A stretch of 64,000 nucleotides of DNA from Pantoea piersonii (lineage in GTDB: Bacteria; Pseudomonadota; Gammaproteobacteria; Enterobacterales; Enterobacteriaceae). Below the pieces are notes generated by a model. It ran no database searches, had not been told where the DNA came from, and saw only the letters and a program-made list of their open reading frames with translations. This document shows positions 45,772 to 56,863 of the stretch, piece after piece. A program made the translations under genes and the position numbers. The stretch covers positions 185,583-249,582 of the forward strand of contig NZ_RARB01000002.1 in assembly GCF_003612015.1 (NCBI RefSeq), in the 5' to 3' direction. Within the stretch, counting starts at the first letter, position 1. Each line of letters begins with the position of its first letter.

Positions 45772-47595
45772 ATGAAGAGAGTGATAACCACGCTGGCCAT
45801 TTTACTGGTGGTCATCGTTGCAGGCATGACCGCGCTAGTGCTGTTGGTCAATCCAAACGATTTTCGCTCCTATATGGTGAAGCAGGTCGAGCAACGCAGT
45901 GGTTATCGGCTGGAAGTGAGCGACGATTTGCGCTGGCACGTCTGGCCTAAGCTCAGCATTCTGGCCGGGCGCATGAGCCTGACCGCGCCCGGCGCTTCGC
46001 AGCCGCTGGTTACGGCGGAAAATATGCGGCTCGACGTTAACCTCTGGCCGCTGCTGTCGCACCAGCTTAGCGTCAGCCAGGTCATGCTGAGCAACGCCGT
46101 AGTGCGCGCCACGCCGGAGAGCGAGCCGCAGCAGCCGCAAAACGCCCCGATCGCTCCCGGACGCAGCGATGCCGCCGCGCCAGCCAGCGGCTGGTCGTTC
46201 GACATCAGCCAGCTCCGCGTTGCCAACAGTCTGCTGATCTGGCGCCAGCCGGGCGGCGAAGAATATAATTTCCGCAACCTCAATCTCAACCTGAATCAGG
46301 ACGAGCGCCATCTGGCGAACATTGAGCTCAGCACCAGCCTGACGCGCAATCAGCGCAACGCCACGCTGTCGCTGAAAGGCCAGCTCGACGCCGCGCAATA
46401 TCCGCAGCGCCTGAGCGGTAAAATCGACGAGCTTACCTATGCGTTAAGCGGCGCCAATATACCGCCACAGGGCATTAAGGGCACGCTGAGCGCGCAGGGT
46501 AGCTGGCGTGCCGATACGCAGCAGTTCACCTTAAGCCAGATGCAGCTCAGCGCCAATGACAGCGCGTTAACGGGCGAGGCGACCGGTTCCCTGACGCCGC
46601 CGCAGCAGCTGGCGCTTCAGCTGCACGCAACGCAGCTTAACTTCGACAACCTGATGGCCAACGCGCCGCAGATCCGCAACAGCGGGGAGCAGCACGCGAC
46701 GGTGGCGCGCGCGCCGGTCATTGCGACGCCGCGCGTGCAAAACAATGTTGATTCGCCGCTTAACGACATGAACCTGGCGGTGAATTTAAAAGCGGACAGC
46801 GCCGTGTGGCGCGGCCTGTCGCTGCGCGACTTTGCCCTTGACGTGACCAGTCAACAGGGGCTGATAACGCTGCGCGTGCTAAACGGCAAGCTGGGCGACG
46901 GCGATTTCTCCGCGCCGGGCACGGTCGATATTCGTCAGCCGGAAACTCGCGTCGCGCTGCAGCCGGTGCTGAATCATGTCGCTATTCAGCCGCTGCTCGC
47001 CGCTTTCGATATGCCGCAGACGATGCAGGGCGCGGTTTCGCTTAATGGCGATCTGAGCGGCGAAGGCCTGACGCTGGAGGCGGCTAAGCGCCACTGGCGC
47101 GGCGAGGCGCAGCTGAACGCCAGCGACGTCAGACTGGCGCAGATCAACCTGCAGCAGATGGTGCGCCGCGCCGTTGAGCGCGCCAGCGATCGGGTCAGCA
47201 GTGACGAGAGCAGCGAACAGGGCATTCGCCAGCTTGGTGGCACGCTGGCGCTGAATAATGGCGAGCTGCGCTTTAGCGATCTGAAAGGGGAGGGCGATCG
47301 CCTGAAACTACAGGGCGGTGGCGAGGTGAATATACCGACACAGCAGCTGGATGTGACTTTCGGCCTGACGCTTACCGGCTGGAAAGGCGACGACCGACTG
47401 GTTACGCTGCTGTCGCAGCAGGCAATTCCGCTGCGCATGTACGGCAGCTGGAATAACGTTCAGTATTCGCTGCCGGTCGATGAAGTGTTGCGCCAGCAGC
47501 TACAGAGCGAGGCGAAGTCGCGTCTGAACGAGTGGCTGGATCGCCAGCCGAAAAACAGCGACAAAGAGAGCCTGCGCAAGCTGCTGCGTCCTTAA
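45772..47595 (+). CDS. asmA: AsmA family outer-membrane assembly protein
   Basis: 607 residues. N-terminal membrane anchor (VITTLAILLVVIVAGMTALVLLV), then a long periplasmic beta-rich repeat region with AsmA-N sequences such as SGYRLEVSDDLRWHVWPKLS. Proposed bridge for phospholipid transport between membranes. Directly convergent with yegH: one base separates the stops. Confidence 0.94.
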   Translation: MKRVITTLAILLVVIVAGMTALVLLVNPNDFRSYMVKQVEQRSGYRLEVSDDLRWHVWPKLSILAGRMSLTAPGASQPLVTAENMRLDVNLWPLLSHQLSVSQVMLSNAVVRATPESEPQQPQNAPIAPGRSDAAAPASGWSFDISQLRVANSLLIWRQPGGEEYNFRNLNLNLNQDERHLANIELSTSLTRNQRNATLSLKGQLDAAQYPQRLSGKIDELTYALSGANIPPQGIKGTLSAQGSWRADTQQFTLSQMQLSANDSALTGEATGSLTPPQQLALQLHATQLNFDNLMANAPQIRNSGEQHATVARAPVIATPRVQNNVDSPLNDMNLAVNLKADSAVWRGLSLRDFALDVTSQQGLITLRVLNGKLGDGDFSAPGTVDIRQPETRVALQPVLNHVAIQPLLAAFDMPQTMQGAVSLNGDLSGEGLTLEAAKRHWRGEAQLNASDVRLAQINLQQMVRRAVERASDRVSSDESSEQGIRQLGGTLALNNGELRFSDLKGEGDRLKLQGGGEVNIPTQQLDVTFGLTLTGWKGDDRLVTLLSQQAIPLRMYGSWNNVQYSLPVDEVLRQQLQSEAKSRLNEWLDRQPKNSDKESLRKLLRP

Positions 47596-47596
47596 T

Positions 47597-49171
47597 TCAC
47601 ACCTCATAATCGAGATCCTGCGGCTGTTGCAGGATCTCGACTTTCTGTACGCGATGGTTTTCCACCTGCAACGTGCGCAGCAGATAGCTGCCGACCTGCA
47701 GGGTTTCGCCCTCTTCAGGAATATGCTGCAACGTGTCCATCAGCAGGCCCGCCAGCGTATGGTAGCTCCGCCGCTCATCCAGCGGCAGCCTGATGTAGAG
47801 CGCCAGGTCTTCCAGCGGAATATTGCCGTTAACGATCCAGCGCCCTTCGCCCTGCGGTTGCACATCATAGCGGGCGTCGATCTCTTCGCCTTCAAGCGGT
47901 AAATTGCCGGCGATGGTTTCCATCAGATCGCTGAGCGTGACCACCCCTTCCACCGAGCCGAACTCATCCACGACAAAAGCAAAATGGGTGCGCGCCTGAC
48001 GAAACTGCTCCAGCGCCTGCAGCAGCGTCAAACGCTCCGGAAAGATCAGCGGCTGACGGATCAGCGCGCGTAAATCCAGCGACTGGTGATGCAGCGACTG
48101 GTGCAGCAGATCGATAGCGTGCACCACGCCCAGCAATTCATTGCCCTGATCGGTGATCAGCAGACGGGTATGCTGGTTGCGGTCGAGGCGCGCCATAATC
48201 TCCGCCGGATCGTCATCCAGGTTAATATGCTCAATATCGTGACGTGACGTCATAATGGTGTTGACGTGACGCTGGGCGAAGTTGAGTACGCGGGCGATCA
48301 TCACGCGTTCCTGACGGTTGAACAGCGCGTGTTGATCGCTGTCGGCAATCAGTAACGCGCTCTGCGGGTCCAGTTCGGCGTGGTCCGCTTCGCCGCGCAG
48401 CAGCCGGAGCACGGTTTCCGCGGTACGCTGGCGCAGCGGACGCCCGGCCGAGAGGGCGCGGCGGCGGTTACGCTGCGCCAGCTGGTTGAACGCCTCGATC
48501 ACGATTGAGAAACCGATCGCCGCATAGAGATAGCCTTTGGGAATGACAAAACCGAGTCCCTCCGCCACCAGGCTAAAGCCGATCATCAGCAGAAAGCTCA
48601 GGCAGAGGATGACGATGGTGGGATGGCGGTTGACGAAGCGCGTCAGCGGCTTGCTGGCCAGCAGCATCAGCAGAATGGCGATGGTAACCGCCGTCATCAT
48701 AACCGGCAGCTGGTTCACCATGCCGACGGCGGTAATGACCGCGTCCAGCGAAAAAATAGCGTCCAGCACCACGATTTGCGCCACGACTGGCCAGAATTTA
48801 GCGCCGCGATTATGTTGATTCTGCGCGTGATCCTGCCCCTCCAGCCGCGTATTAAGCTCGGTTGTCGCCTTAAATAACAGGAACAGACCGCCGAGCAGGA
48901 GCAGCAAATCGCGCGCGCTGAAGGGGTGGCTGTACAGGGTAAACAGCGGCTGCGTCAGCGTGACCAGCCAGGAGAGCGACGCCAGCAGCAGCAGGCGACA
49001 CAGCAACGCCAGCAGTAAACCGATAACGCGCGCCCGATCGCGATCTTTACCTGGCAGCTTTTCCACCAGAATAGCGATAAACACCAGGTTATCGATCCCC
49101 AACACCAGTTCAAGAACGATAAGCGTAATTAACCCCGCCCACAGCGAAGGATCCGCAAACACCTCCAACAT
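47597..49171 (-). CDS. yegH: TerC/CBS/CorC-domain membrane protein YegH
   Basis: 524 residues. TerC-type membrane domain (~1-230; [17 protein letters not shown] and [16 protein letters not shown] metal-site-like acidic residues), CBS pair (~300-420) and a CorC/HlyC C-terminal domain. Putative inner-membrane metal-related transporter. The 3' end of the gene contains an 11-bp perfect hairpin (47611-47621 with 47629-47639). Confidence 0.93.
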   Translation of the reverse strand: MLEVFADPSLWAGLITLIVLELVLGIDNLVFIAILVEKLPGKDRDRARVIGLLLALLCRLLLLASLSWLVTLTQPLFTLYSHPFSARDLLLLLGGLFLLFKATTELNTRLEGQDHAQNQHNRGAKFWPVVAQIVVLDAIFSLDAVITAVGMVNQLPVMMTAVTIAILLMLLASKPLTRFVNRHPTIVILCLSFLLMIGFSLVAEGLGFVIPKGYLYAAIGFSIVIEAFNQLAQRNRRRALSAGRPLRQRTAETVLRLLRGEADHAELDPQSALLIADSDQHALFNRQERVMIARVLNFAQRHVNTIMTSRHDIEHINLDDDPAEIMARLDRNQHTRLLITDQGNELLGVVHAIDLLHQSLHHQSLDLRALIRQPLIFPERLTLLQALEQFRQARTHFAFVVDEFGSVEGVVTLSDLMETIAGNLPLEGEEIDARYDVQPQGEGRWIVNGNIPLEDLALYIRLPLDERRSYHTLAGLLMDTLQHIPEEGETLQVGSYLLRTLQVENHRVQKVEILQQPQDLDYEV

Positions 49172-49493
49172 GCCTTAGCCGCCTGAATATATCGAAGTCA
49201 GTAAAATCTGAGGATAGTGGAGTGAAGGGCAGGGCACAACTTGTCGCCGCGCCTGATGTTCTGCGCAACGCGGGATAATAATGGAAAGATGCTGCGCGTT
49301 TTCTTTCACCATTATGACAGCATGATGTAAAGGAGAAGATTGCGATGCGGTGAATAACTGATGAATCGATTTGAAATGCATCGCAGCAGCGAGGCAATTT
49401 ATTAGCGGGGTGAATATGGAATTAATCTGATTTTTGCGCAGGGTATTGCACTTTCAAATTTGCCGAATGGCGGGCCTCAATACTAATGACTGG

Positions 49494-49507
49494 TAGTCTT
49501 TTTCCTA
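49494..49507 (+). promoter_or_regulatory. Candidate RcsAB box
   Basis: TAGTCTTTTTCCTA matches TAAGAATATTCCTA at 9 of 14 positions with a perfect right half TTCCTA. Distance to the first gene (about 470 bases) is in the range reported for amsG of Erwinia amylovora. Confidence 0.4.
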
Positions 49508-49701
49508 AAATAGTCAGGGGACGGCGGGGCCTACTTGTAAAGAAGCCAGTAATAACTAGTATAGCAACGTGCTGTTAAAAGTCTGCGCTTATGTTGATAT
49601 TCGCCCACAGATTTGGCACCCAATGTTGTGAATTGTGATCTGTCCCGTGGGTATGCATCAGGCAGCCGGTCCGGGAATGACAGGCCGGAAACAGGATATC
49701 A

Positions 49702-49740
49702 AAAGCGGTATTGGCAGCGACAGCCAAGGGCGGTAGCGTG
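49702..49740 (+). promoter_or_regulatory. JUMPstart with ops element (RfaH recruitment)
   Basis: Ends in an exact ops core GGCGGTAGCGTG (49729-49740) preceded by JUMPstart-like sequence. Indicates RfaH-dependent antitermination of the long EPS operon. Confidence 0.85.
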
Positions 49741-49969
49741 CCTGAAGCGCCTTTTACGTTTAGAAAATAATCAGTGCGTCACGGCAGGTTAAGTCAGAGT
49801 AATCTGTTGGTATTTATAAAAATTTTCTTGTTTGCTTGATAAGGAAATTGGCGTGAACGCACCCTGGAACTCCCCTCAGTTACGCATATGTCGACGAGAA
49901 ACTGATTCGCTCAATTATTACACAGCTCAGGGCGTCATGGGTTAAAGGAAATAAAATAAAGAGTTAAAT

Positions 49970-51403
49970 ATGCGCGATACTGAAATTACGTTTAAAAGTC
50001 TTTTCACTAAATTGTTGTTGGCCGGTTCGGATTTAATTTGTTTTAACGCCGCTTTATTCATAGCGCTGGCGTTAATTAATATGATGTCTGATTCGCCACT
50101 GGCAGATATTTCTGAAAAAGATCTGCATTTGAAAATTGCTACGCATATTTTCCTGTCGGTAATTTGCGTCGGATGGTTCTGGGTCAGGCTGCGTCACTTT
50201 ACCTACCGCAAGCCATTCTGGTTCGAGCTGAAAGAAGTTTTTCGTACCATTCTTATTTTTTCCATTATCGACCTGTCGATTACCGCGCTGTCGCAGTGGC
50301 AAATGTCGCGTTTCGTCTGGTTCCTGACCTGGCTGCTGGCGCTGGTGTTAATTCCGCTGTCACGCGCTGTGGTTAAACACATGCTGAATCATTATGGCCT
50401 GTGGAAAAAGCAGACCATTATTATCGGCAGCAGTAAAAACGCGCAGGAAGCCTGGCAGGCGTTACAGAGCGAAGAGGTGATGGGCTTCGACGTTATCGCC
50501 TTCTACGATGTAGACGGCTCCTGCCCGCAGGCGAGCATCACCGGCGTGCCGGTGCTGCGCGAAGAGGCCGAACTGTGGAACCTGACCCACAGCGAAACGC
50601 AGTTTATCGTGGCGGTAGAGTATGAACAGAGCCAGTACCGCGACGTGTGGCTAAAAAACCTGGCGATGCATAACTGCCGCTCGGTCTCCGTTATCCCGAC
50701 GCTGCGCGGCGTGCCGCTTTACGGCACCGACATGGCCTACATTTTCAGCCATGAAGTGATGATCCTGCGCGTCAACAACAACCTGGCGAAACGCACCTCG
50801 CGCTTCCTGAAGCGGGCATTCGATATCGTCGGCGCGCTGTCAATCATTATCATGCTGCTGCCTGCGCTGCTGGTGCTTGGCTTCCTGGTGGGACGCGACG
50901 GCGGACCGCCGATTTACGGTCACGAACGCGTCGGCATGAACGGCCGCAAGTTCAAATGCCTGAAGTTCCGCTCAATGGTGATTAACTCCAAAGAGGTGCT
51001 GGAAGAGGTGCTTCGCACCGATCCGGTAGCGCGCGCCGAGTGGGACAAAGATTTCAAACTGAAAAACGATCCACGCATCACCAAAGTCGGTCACTTCATC
51101 CGTAAAACCAGTCTGGATGAGCTGCCGCAGCTGTGGAACGTCGTGCGCGGCGACATGAGTCTCGTCGGTCCGCGCCCGGTAATTGAAGATGAACTTTGCC
51201 GTTATGCCGGAGATGTCGACTACTACCTGATGGCGAAGCCAGGCATGACGGGATTGTGGCAGGTCAGCGGTCGTAACGACGTTGATTACGAAACGCGTGT
51301 CTATTTCGATTCGTGGTACGTAAAAAACTGGTCGCTGTGGAACGATATCGCCATTTTGTTCAAAACGGTCGGTGTCGTACTGAAGCGCGATGGGGCGTAT
51401 TGA
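49970..51403 (+). CDS. amsG: Undecaprenyl-phosphate sugar-phosphate transferase (AmsG/WceG, WbaP family)
   Basis: Initiating glycosyltransferase, 477 residues. Four N-terminal membrane segments, a central nucleotide-binding-like domain ([15 protein letters not shown]), a fifth hydrophobic segment, and the C-terminal catalytic domain with [22 protein letters not shown] and VGPRPV. Transfers galactose-1-phosphate (or glucose-1-phosphate) to the lipid carrier. First gene of the operon. Confidence 0.93.
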   Translation: MRDTEITFKSLFTKLLLAGSDLICFNAALFIALALINMMSDSPLADISEKDLHLKIATHIFLSVICVGWFWVRLRHFTYRKPFWFELKEVFRTILIFSIIDLSITALSQWQMSRFVWFLTWLLALVLIPLSRAVVKHMLNHYGLWKKQTIIIGSSKNAQEAWQALQSEEVMGFDVIAFYDVDGSCPQASITGVPVLREEAELWNLTHSETQFIVAVEYEQSQYRDVWLKNLAMHNCRSVSVIPTLRGVPLYGTDMAYIFSHEVMILRVNNNLAKRTSRFLKRAFDIVGALSIIIMLLPALLVLGFLVGRDGGPPIYGHERVGMNGRKFKCLKFRSMVINSKEVLEEVLRTDPVARAEWDKDFKLKNDPRITKVGHFIRKTSLDELPQLWNVVRGDMSLVGPRPVIEDELCRYAGDVDYYLMAKPGMTGLWQVSGRNDVDYETRVYFDSWYVKNWSLWNDIAILFKTVGVVLKRDGAY

Positions 51404-51701
51404 TAGCAGGCGAGTGCGGGGAGCGAAGTACGGGCGCTCCCTGATTTCTGGCGCCGCCGCTGGCAACGTCATTGGTGATAGCTGCCATTATCGTGGCTGA
51501 AGGAAGCCGTTAATTGATGCAGAAGGTAATAATACGCATTTGCTTATTCCATCCTGTTAAACGGCAGCAACAAAAAGAGTTAGGGAGCAAGTGATAATGA
51601 CAGACATTTTCAGTGCTTAGGCTGGCGAGTTTATTTTTTTTCAGCGCTTACACAGCGGCGTTTTCGCCTCTATCAATCAATAACTGATAGCGAAGATCTA
51701 G
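51404..51701. other. Spacer between amsG and wza
   Basis: Nothing coding except a seven-codon frame at 51598 with GGGAG. A hairpin GGGAGCG/CGCTCCC (51419-51441) follows the amsG stop and may be a partial terminator or processing site. Confidence 0.35.
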
Positions 51702-52841
51702 ATGATTACAATCAAAACGAAATTGATACCCATGCTGGTATCCGCCACATTTCTCTCAGGGTGTACGGTTGTTCCTGGCCAGCACCTTTCCACTAGCGGA
51801 AAAGATGTCGTTGAGCAGCAGGACAGCAACTATGACATCGACAAATATGTCAACGTTTTCCCGTTAACGCCGCGTCTGGTCGAACAGATGCGTCCTAAGC
51901 CGCTGGTGGCGCAGGCCAACCCGGGGCTGCAGAACGAAATCCAGAACTATGAATACCGCATCGGCATCGGCGACGTGATTAACGTGACCGTATGGGATCA
52001 CCCCGAGCTGACGACGCCTGCCGGTCAGTACCGCAGCGCCAGCGATACCGGCAACTGGGTGCACTCCGACGGCACCATCTTCTATCCCTATATCGGCAAG
52101 GTTCGCGTAGTCGGCCGTACGGTTACCGAAGTGCGCAGCGAGATCGCGCGCCGCCTCGCGCAGTATATCGAGAGCCCACAGGTCGATGTCAGCATCGCCT
52201 CCTTTAAGTCGCAGAAAACTTACGTGACCGGCGCCGTGACCACCTCCGGTCAGCAGCCGATCACCAACGTGCCGCTGACGGTGCTGGACGCCATCAACGC
52301 TGCGGGCGGTCTGGCAGCGGACGCTGACTGGCGCAACGTGGTGCTGACGCACAACGGTACCGAGCAGCGCGTCTCTCTGCAGGCGCTGATGCAGAACGGC
52401 GACCTGAGCCAGAACCATCTGCTCTACCCTGGCGATATCCTCTATGTGCCGCGCAACGACGACCTCAAAGTCTTCGTGATGGGCGAGGTGCGCCAGCAGT
52501 CGACGCTGAAGATGGACCGCAGCGGCATGACGCTGGCGGAAGCGCTGGGCAACGCGCAGGGCATGGATCAGACGGCCGCAGACGCTACCGGCGTCTTCGT
52601 TATCCGTCCGATTCGCGGTACCAACCGCACCAAGATCGCCAACATCTATCAGCTGAACACCAAAGATGCGGCGGCCATGGTAATGGGTACCGAATTCCAA
52701 CTTGAGCCTTACGACATCGTATATGTCACCTCCACGCCGCTGACGCGCTGGAACCGCGTGATTTCGCAGCTGCTGCCGACCATTGCCGGCATCAACGATG
52801 CGAGCGAAGCGGCGCTGCGTTTCCGCAACTGGTCGAACTAG
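51702..52841 (+). CDS. wza: Polysaccharide export outer-membrane lipoprotein (Wza/AmsH)
   Basis: 379 residues; octameric outer-membrane channel for EPS. Lipoprotein signal with lipobox LSGC (Cys ~21), polysaccharide-export domain with [23 protein letters not shown] domains ([24 protein letters not shown]) and a C-terminal amphipathic helix region ending RFRNWSN. Confidence 0.95.
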   Translation: MITIKTKLIPMLVSATFLSGCTVVPGQHLSTSGKDVVEQQDSNYDIDKYVNVFPLTPRLVEQMRPKPLVAQANPGLQNEIQNYEYRIGIGDVINVTVWDHPELTTPAGQYRSASDTGNWVHSDGTIFYPYIGKVRVVGRTVTEVRSEIARRLAQYIESPQVDVSIASFKSQKTYVTGAVTTSGQQPITNVPLTVLDAINAAGGLAADADWRNVVLTHNGTEQRVSLQALMQNGDLSQNHLLYPGDILYVPRNDDLKVFVMGEVRQQSTLKMDRSGMTLAEALGNAQGMDQTAADATGVFVIRPIRGTNRTKIANIYQLNTKDAAAMVMGTEFQLEPYDIVYVTSTPLTRWNRVISQLLPTIAGINDASEAALRFRNWSN

Positions 52842-52849
52842 GTTTAGCC

Positions 52850-53284
52850 ATGATTACGTCCGTGTTAGTGGTCTGCGTCGGCAACATCTGCCGCTCCCCA
52901 ACCGGGGAGCGCTTACTGAAGTGCGCGTTGCCGGAAAAGCGAGTCGCTTCGGCGGGTCTGGGCGCCCTGAAGGGCTATCCGGCGGATCAAACCGCCAGCG
53001 AGGTGGCTGCACGTCATGGCCTCTCGCTGGAGGGGCATCATGCGCAGCAGTTAACCGCCAGTATGTGCCGCGATTTCGATCTGATTCTGGTGATGGAGAA
53101 ACGCCACATCGAACAGGTCAGTCGCATCGATCCAGCCGCGCGCGGAAAAACCATGCTGCTTGGGCACTGGCTCAACCAACAGGAAATCGCGGATCCGTAC
53201 AGAAAGAGTCGTGAGGCCTTTGAAGAGGTTTACGGGTTACTGGAAAACGCTACCCAGAAATGGGTCAACGTACTAAGCCGATAG
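52850..53284 (+). CDS. wzb: Low-molecular-weight protein-tyrosine phosphatase (Wzb/AmsI)
   Basis: 144 residues; dephosphorylates Wzc. P-loop VCVGNICRSPTGE at the N-terminus and catalytic Asp in IADPYRKS. Eight bases after wza. Confidence 0.95.
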   Translation: MITSVLVVCVGNICRSPTGERLLKCALPEKRVASAGLGALKGYPADQTASEVAARHGLSLEGHHAQQLTASMCRDFDLILVMEKRHIEQVSRIDPAARGKTMLLGHWLNQQEIADPYRKSREAFEEVYGLLENATQKWVNVLSR

Positions 53285-53296
53285 TTGGGATTATCC

Positions 53297-55474
53297 ATGA
53301 ATATTAAAAATAAGGTTATGACCGCGCCAAGAGAGGAGTCGACGGGATTCGATCTTGGCCACCTTTTGGGCCAGTTGATCGATCATCGCTGGATCATTGT
53401 CGCCGTAACCGCCTTCTTTATGCTGGTGGGAACGCTCTACACACTGTTTGCCACACCGATTTACAGCGCCGACGCGATGGTGCAGGTGGAGCAGAAAAAC
53501 GCCAGCACCGTGCTCTCCGATCTGCAAAGCATCATGCCGGCGACGCCGGAGTCCGATACGGAGATTCAGATCCTGGAATCGCGTATGGTGATCGGCAAGA
53601 CCGTGAGCGATCTCGGTCTGGACACCGTCGTCGAGCAGAAATATTTCCCGATTATCGGGAAAGGGCTGTCGCGCCTGATGGGCAACAAACCGGCGCAGAT
53701 CGCTATCTCGCGTCTGGAAATCCCGCGTACCGTCGACAAGCGCAGCGTCGAGCTGGAAGTGAACAGCCCGACCACCTATACCGTGAGCAAAGATGGCGAC
53801 GAGCTGTTTAAAGGTCAGGTAGGACGCCTTGAGCAGCACGGCGAAATCACCATGCTGGTCAGCGACATTCAGGCGGACAAAGGCACCAGCTTTACCGTCA
53901 CCAAACTGAACGAGCTGCAGGCGATCAACTCGGTGCTGGCGAACCTCACCGTGGCTGACAAAGGCAAAGACACCGGCGTGCTGGGTCTGGAATACCTGGG
54001 TGAAGATCCTGACCACATCAGCAAGGTGCTGAACCAGATCGTCAACAACTATCTGCTGCAAAACGTTGAGCGCAAATCTGAGCAGGCTGAGAAGAGCCTC
54101 GAGTTTCTGCGCAATCAGCTGCCGCAGGTGCGCGCCAAGCTGGACGACGCTGAGAACAAGCTGAACGCGTTCCGCCGTCAGAACGAATCGGTGGATATGT
54201 CGCTGGAAGCGAAATCGGCGCTCGACTCCTCCGTCAGCGTGCAGAGCCAGCTGAACGAGCTGACCTTCCGTGAAGCGGAAGTATCGCAGCTGTTCACCAA
54301 AGATCACCCGACCTACCGCGCGCTGCTGGAAAAACGCAAAACGCTGGAAGGCGAGCAGGCGCAGCTGAACAAGAAAATCTCCCAGATGCCGCAAACGCAG
54401 CAAGAGATCCTGCGTCTGACGCGCGACGTGCAGTCGGGTCAGGAGATCTACATGCAGCTGCTGAACCGTCAGCAGGAGCTGGGCATCAGTAAAGCCAGCA
54501 CCGTCGGCGACGTGCGCATCATCGATAACGCGGAAACGGCCAACTCACCGGTCGCGCCGAAGAAAGCGTTGATTATCGTTGCCAGCCTGATGCTGGGCCT
54601 GATCGTCTCCGTGGGTCTGGTACTGCTGAAAGCGCTGCTGCATCACGGCATCGAGAACCCGGAACAGCTGGAAGAGCTGGGCATGAACGTCTATGCCAGC
54701 GTGCCGCTGTCCGAGTGGCAGCGTAAAAAGGATACCGAAGCGCTGGCGCGTCGCGGTCATAAAGTGAAAACCGATCCGCACGAAACGCTGCTGGCATTGG
54801 GCAACCCGACTGACCTCTCTATCGAAGCGATCCGTAGCCTGCGTACCAGCCTGCACTTCGCGATGATGGAAGCGAAGAACAATATCCTGATGATCACCGG
54901 CGCGAGCCCCGGCATTGGTAAAACCTTTATCTGTGCCAACCTGGCGACGCTGGTAGCGAAAGCGGGTCAGCGCGTGCTGTTCATCGATGGCGATATGCGT
55001 CGTGGCTATACCCACGAGCTGATCGGCGCGGAGAACAAGTCTGGTCTCTCTAACCTGCTGTCGGGTAAAACCGAGTTCAGCCCGGCGCTGATTCAGCGTG
55101 GCCCTTATGGCTTTGACTTCCTGCCGCGCGGCCAGGTGCCGCCGAACCCGTCGGAGCTGCTGATGCACCGCCGCATGGGTGAGCTGCTGGACTGGGCGAG
55201 CAAGAACTACGACCTGGTGCTGATCGATACGCCGCCGATTCTGGCCGTAACCGATGCCTCGATTATCGGCAAACTGGCTGGCACCTCGCTGATGGTGGCG
55301 CGCTTCGAAACCAACACCACGAAAGAGATCGACGTCAGCTTCAAGCGCTTCGCGCAGAACGGCATCGAGATTAAGGGCGTGATCCTCAACGCCGTGGTGC
55401 GTAAGGCCGCCAACTCGTACGGTTATGGCTACGACTATTACGACTACGAATATGGCAAGCCGACCAAAAGCTAA
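53297..55474 (+). CDS. wzc: Tyrosine autokinase / chain-length regulator (Wzc/AmsA)
   Basis: 725 residues from the ATG at 53297. Wzz domain with two membrane segments (about 33-53 and 420-445) around a periplasmic coiled region, then the BY-kinase: Walker A ASPGIGKTFICAN, Walker A' VLFIDGDMRRG, Walker B LVLIDTPP, and a Tyr-rich tail SYGYGYDYYDYEYGK. Controls polymer length with Wzb. Confidence 0.95.
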   Translation: MNIKNKVMTAPREESTGFDLGHLLGQLIDHRWIIVAVTAFFMLVGTLYTLFATPIYSADAMVQVEQKNASTVLSDLQSIMPATPESDTEIQILESRMVIGKTVSDLGLDTVVEQKYFPIIGKGLSRLMGNKPAQIAISRLEIPRTVDKRSVELEVNSPTTYTVSKDGDELFKGQVGRLEQHGEITMLVSDIQADKGTSFTVTKLNELQAINSVLANLTVADKGKDTGVLGLEYLGEDPDHISKVLNQIVNNYLLQNVERKSEQAEKSLEFLRNQLPQVRAKLDDAENKLNAFRRQNESVDMSLEAKSALDSSVSVQSQLNELTFREAEVSQLFTKDHPTYRALLEKRKTLEGEQAQLNKKISQMPQTQQEILRLTRDVQSGQEIYMQLLNRQQELGISKASTVGDVRIIDNAETANSPVAPKKALIIVASLMLGLIVSVGLVLLKALLHHGIENPEQLEELGMNVYASVPLSEWQRKKDTEALARRGHKVKTDPHETLLALGNPTDLSIEAIRSLRTSLHFAMMEAKNNILMITGASPGIGKTFICANLATLVAKAGQRVLFIDGDMRRGYTHELIGAENKSGLSNLLSGKTEFSPALIQRGPYGFDFLPRGQVPPNPSELLMHRRMGELLDWASKNYDLVLIDTPPILAVTDASIIGKLAGTSLMVARFETNTTKEIDVSFKRFAQNGIEIKGVILNAVVRKAANSYGYGYDYYDYEYGKPTKS

Positions 55475-55489
55475 ACTTTGACGATTAAC

Positions 55490-55513
55490 GGGGCGGTGAA
55501 ACCGCCCCTTTTT
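55490..55513 (+). terminator. Terminator/attenuator after wzc
   Basis: GGGGCGGT (55490-55497) pairs with ACCGCCCC (55501-55508), followed by TTTTT. Comparable stem-loops after wzc in enteric capsule operons reduce transcription of later genes unless RfaH is bound. Confidence 0.85.
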
Positions 55514-55713
55514 ATCGTCGCTTAAAGACGACACGCAACGATGTACACAGGTGATTCTGTGTTTCGCGCCAGACGCCACGCATAACACGCATAACCGGGC
55601 GGGCGCCCATAACAGAATGGTTCAGCAACAGGCAGACGCTTTCGGGCGCAGCTTCGCGCCAGTGGCGCAAAAGCCTGTCGGGCTGGCAACGTGTGGAATT
55701 AAGGAATCACACC

Positions 55714-56850
55714 ATGGCTCCATATTGGTATATATCAGGGTTTCTGCTGCTGATTTCGATCGTGGAAATCCTGCTGAAAAAAGACGAACGCACTACGCAC
55801 GTCTTGACTTATCTGCTCTGCATCGCCGCAGCGACGCTGGTGGTGTTCGGCGGTATCCGCGGTCTTGGCACCGGCATGGATGATTATCAGTACCGCAGCT
55901 TTTTCGCCGATTTTATCAACCGTATTCAGGTCAACGGCTTTGCCAATACGGTGGCGTTTTTCCGCTATGAACCGCTGATTTTCGTTCTGGCGTATCTGAC
56001 GACGCTGTTTTCCCACAACGCCGATATTTTCCTGTTTATCTTCTGCCTGCTGGCGGTAACGATAAACGCGGTCTTCTTTAAGAAGATGTCGCCCTATCCG
56101 GTGCTGGCGCTGGCGCTCTACTCGGCGCATATCTTTATCAACAAAGATATGAACCAGATCCGCTTCGGTCTGAGCTCGGCGCTGTTTCTCGGCGTCATCT
56201 GGTATATCTACCAGAAGCGCTATCTGCTGGCGCTGGCCTTTACGCTGCTGTCGTTTTTCAGCCATAACACGGCGGTAATGGTCGTCACTATCGTGCCGTT
56301 CCTGTTTATCCGCGACTCGCGCTGGTGGCCGGTGGCGATTATCCTGCTGAGCATCCCCGCCTCTAAGGTCGGCGGCACCAGCTTTATCGCGCTGATTTCA
56401 TCCCATCTGGGTTCGATGGGGGAAAGGGCTGAAGGCTACAGCAATGAAACCTCCAATACGGGCGAGGGCAGTATCTTCTCAGTGTCGAACCTGAAGAACA
56501 TTATGCTGGTGTTTATCTTCGTCTACTTCCTGCTGAGCAACGAGATTAAAAAGTATAACTACCAGCAGTATCGCCTTAACTATCTGCTGGTGCTGACCTT
56601 CGCCATCGGCGGCGGGGTCCGTATCTTCTTCTATAACTATTCGTCGGGTGCGCGCCTCTCCAACTACCTGTTGCAGGTCGAACCGATTATTTTAGCCTCG
56701 CTGGTGTATCAGGTGCGACCGATGCTCAAGCCGGCGATGTTCGCGATGTTCGCTTTCTTCCTTGTCTACTACCTCTACTACAACACGATTTCCCTTAAGC
56801 AAGCCGTTGTCGGCTATGAAGTGGCTAAGGAATTCAGGCTGTTCCATTAA
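55714..56850 (+). CDS. wzy: EPS polymerase, EpsG/Wzy type (AmsC/WceL-like)
   Basis: 378 residues from the ATG at 55714 (AAGGA site), about ten membrane segments, EpsG-family pattern including RGLGTGMDDYQYRSFF early, KDMNQIRFGLSSALF in the middle. Position after wzc matches amsC/wceL; polymerises repeat units in the periplasm. Confidence 0.85.
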   Translation: MAPYWYISGFLLLISIVEILLKKDERTTHVLTYLLCIAAATLVVFGGIRGLGTGMDDYQYRSFFADFINRIQVNGFANTVAFFRYEPLIFVLAYLTTLFSHNADIFLFIFCLLAVTINAVFFKKMSPYPVLALALYSAHIFINKDMNQIRFGLSSALFLGVIWYIYQKRYLLALAFTLLSFFSHNTAVMVVTIVPFLFIRDSRWWPVAIILLSIPASKVGGTSFIALISSHLGSMGERAEGYSNETSNTGEGSIFSVSNLKNIMLVFIFVYFLLSNEIKKYNYQQYRLNYLLVLTFAIGGGVRIFFYNYSSGARLSNYLLQVEPIILASLVYQVRPMLKPAMFAMFAFFLVYYLYYNTISLKQAVVGYEVAKEFRLFH

Positions 56851-56863
56851 CCAGAGAGGTAAC

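Larger units (their letters stand above)
49172..49969. other. Long leader region of the EPS operon
   Basis: No gene in 798 bases. Holds the yegH promoter side, a candidate RcsAB box (49494-49507), a possible promoter (TTGTAA-N16-TAGTAT near 49555-49582), and a JUMPstart/ops element (49702-49740). Long leaders with these parts are usual for enteric capsule operons. Confidence 0.6.

Noticed and set aside
47611..47639. 11-bp perfect hairpin as terminator between asmA and yegH
   Set aside because: Lies within yegH codons and has no T-run on either side; could still slow convergent polymerases.
51598..51621. Seven-codon frame with GGGAG before wza
   Set aside because: Too short to judge, no conservation information, no regulatory codon run.
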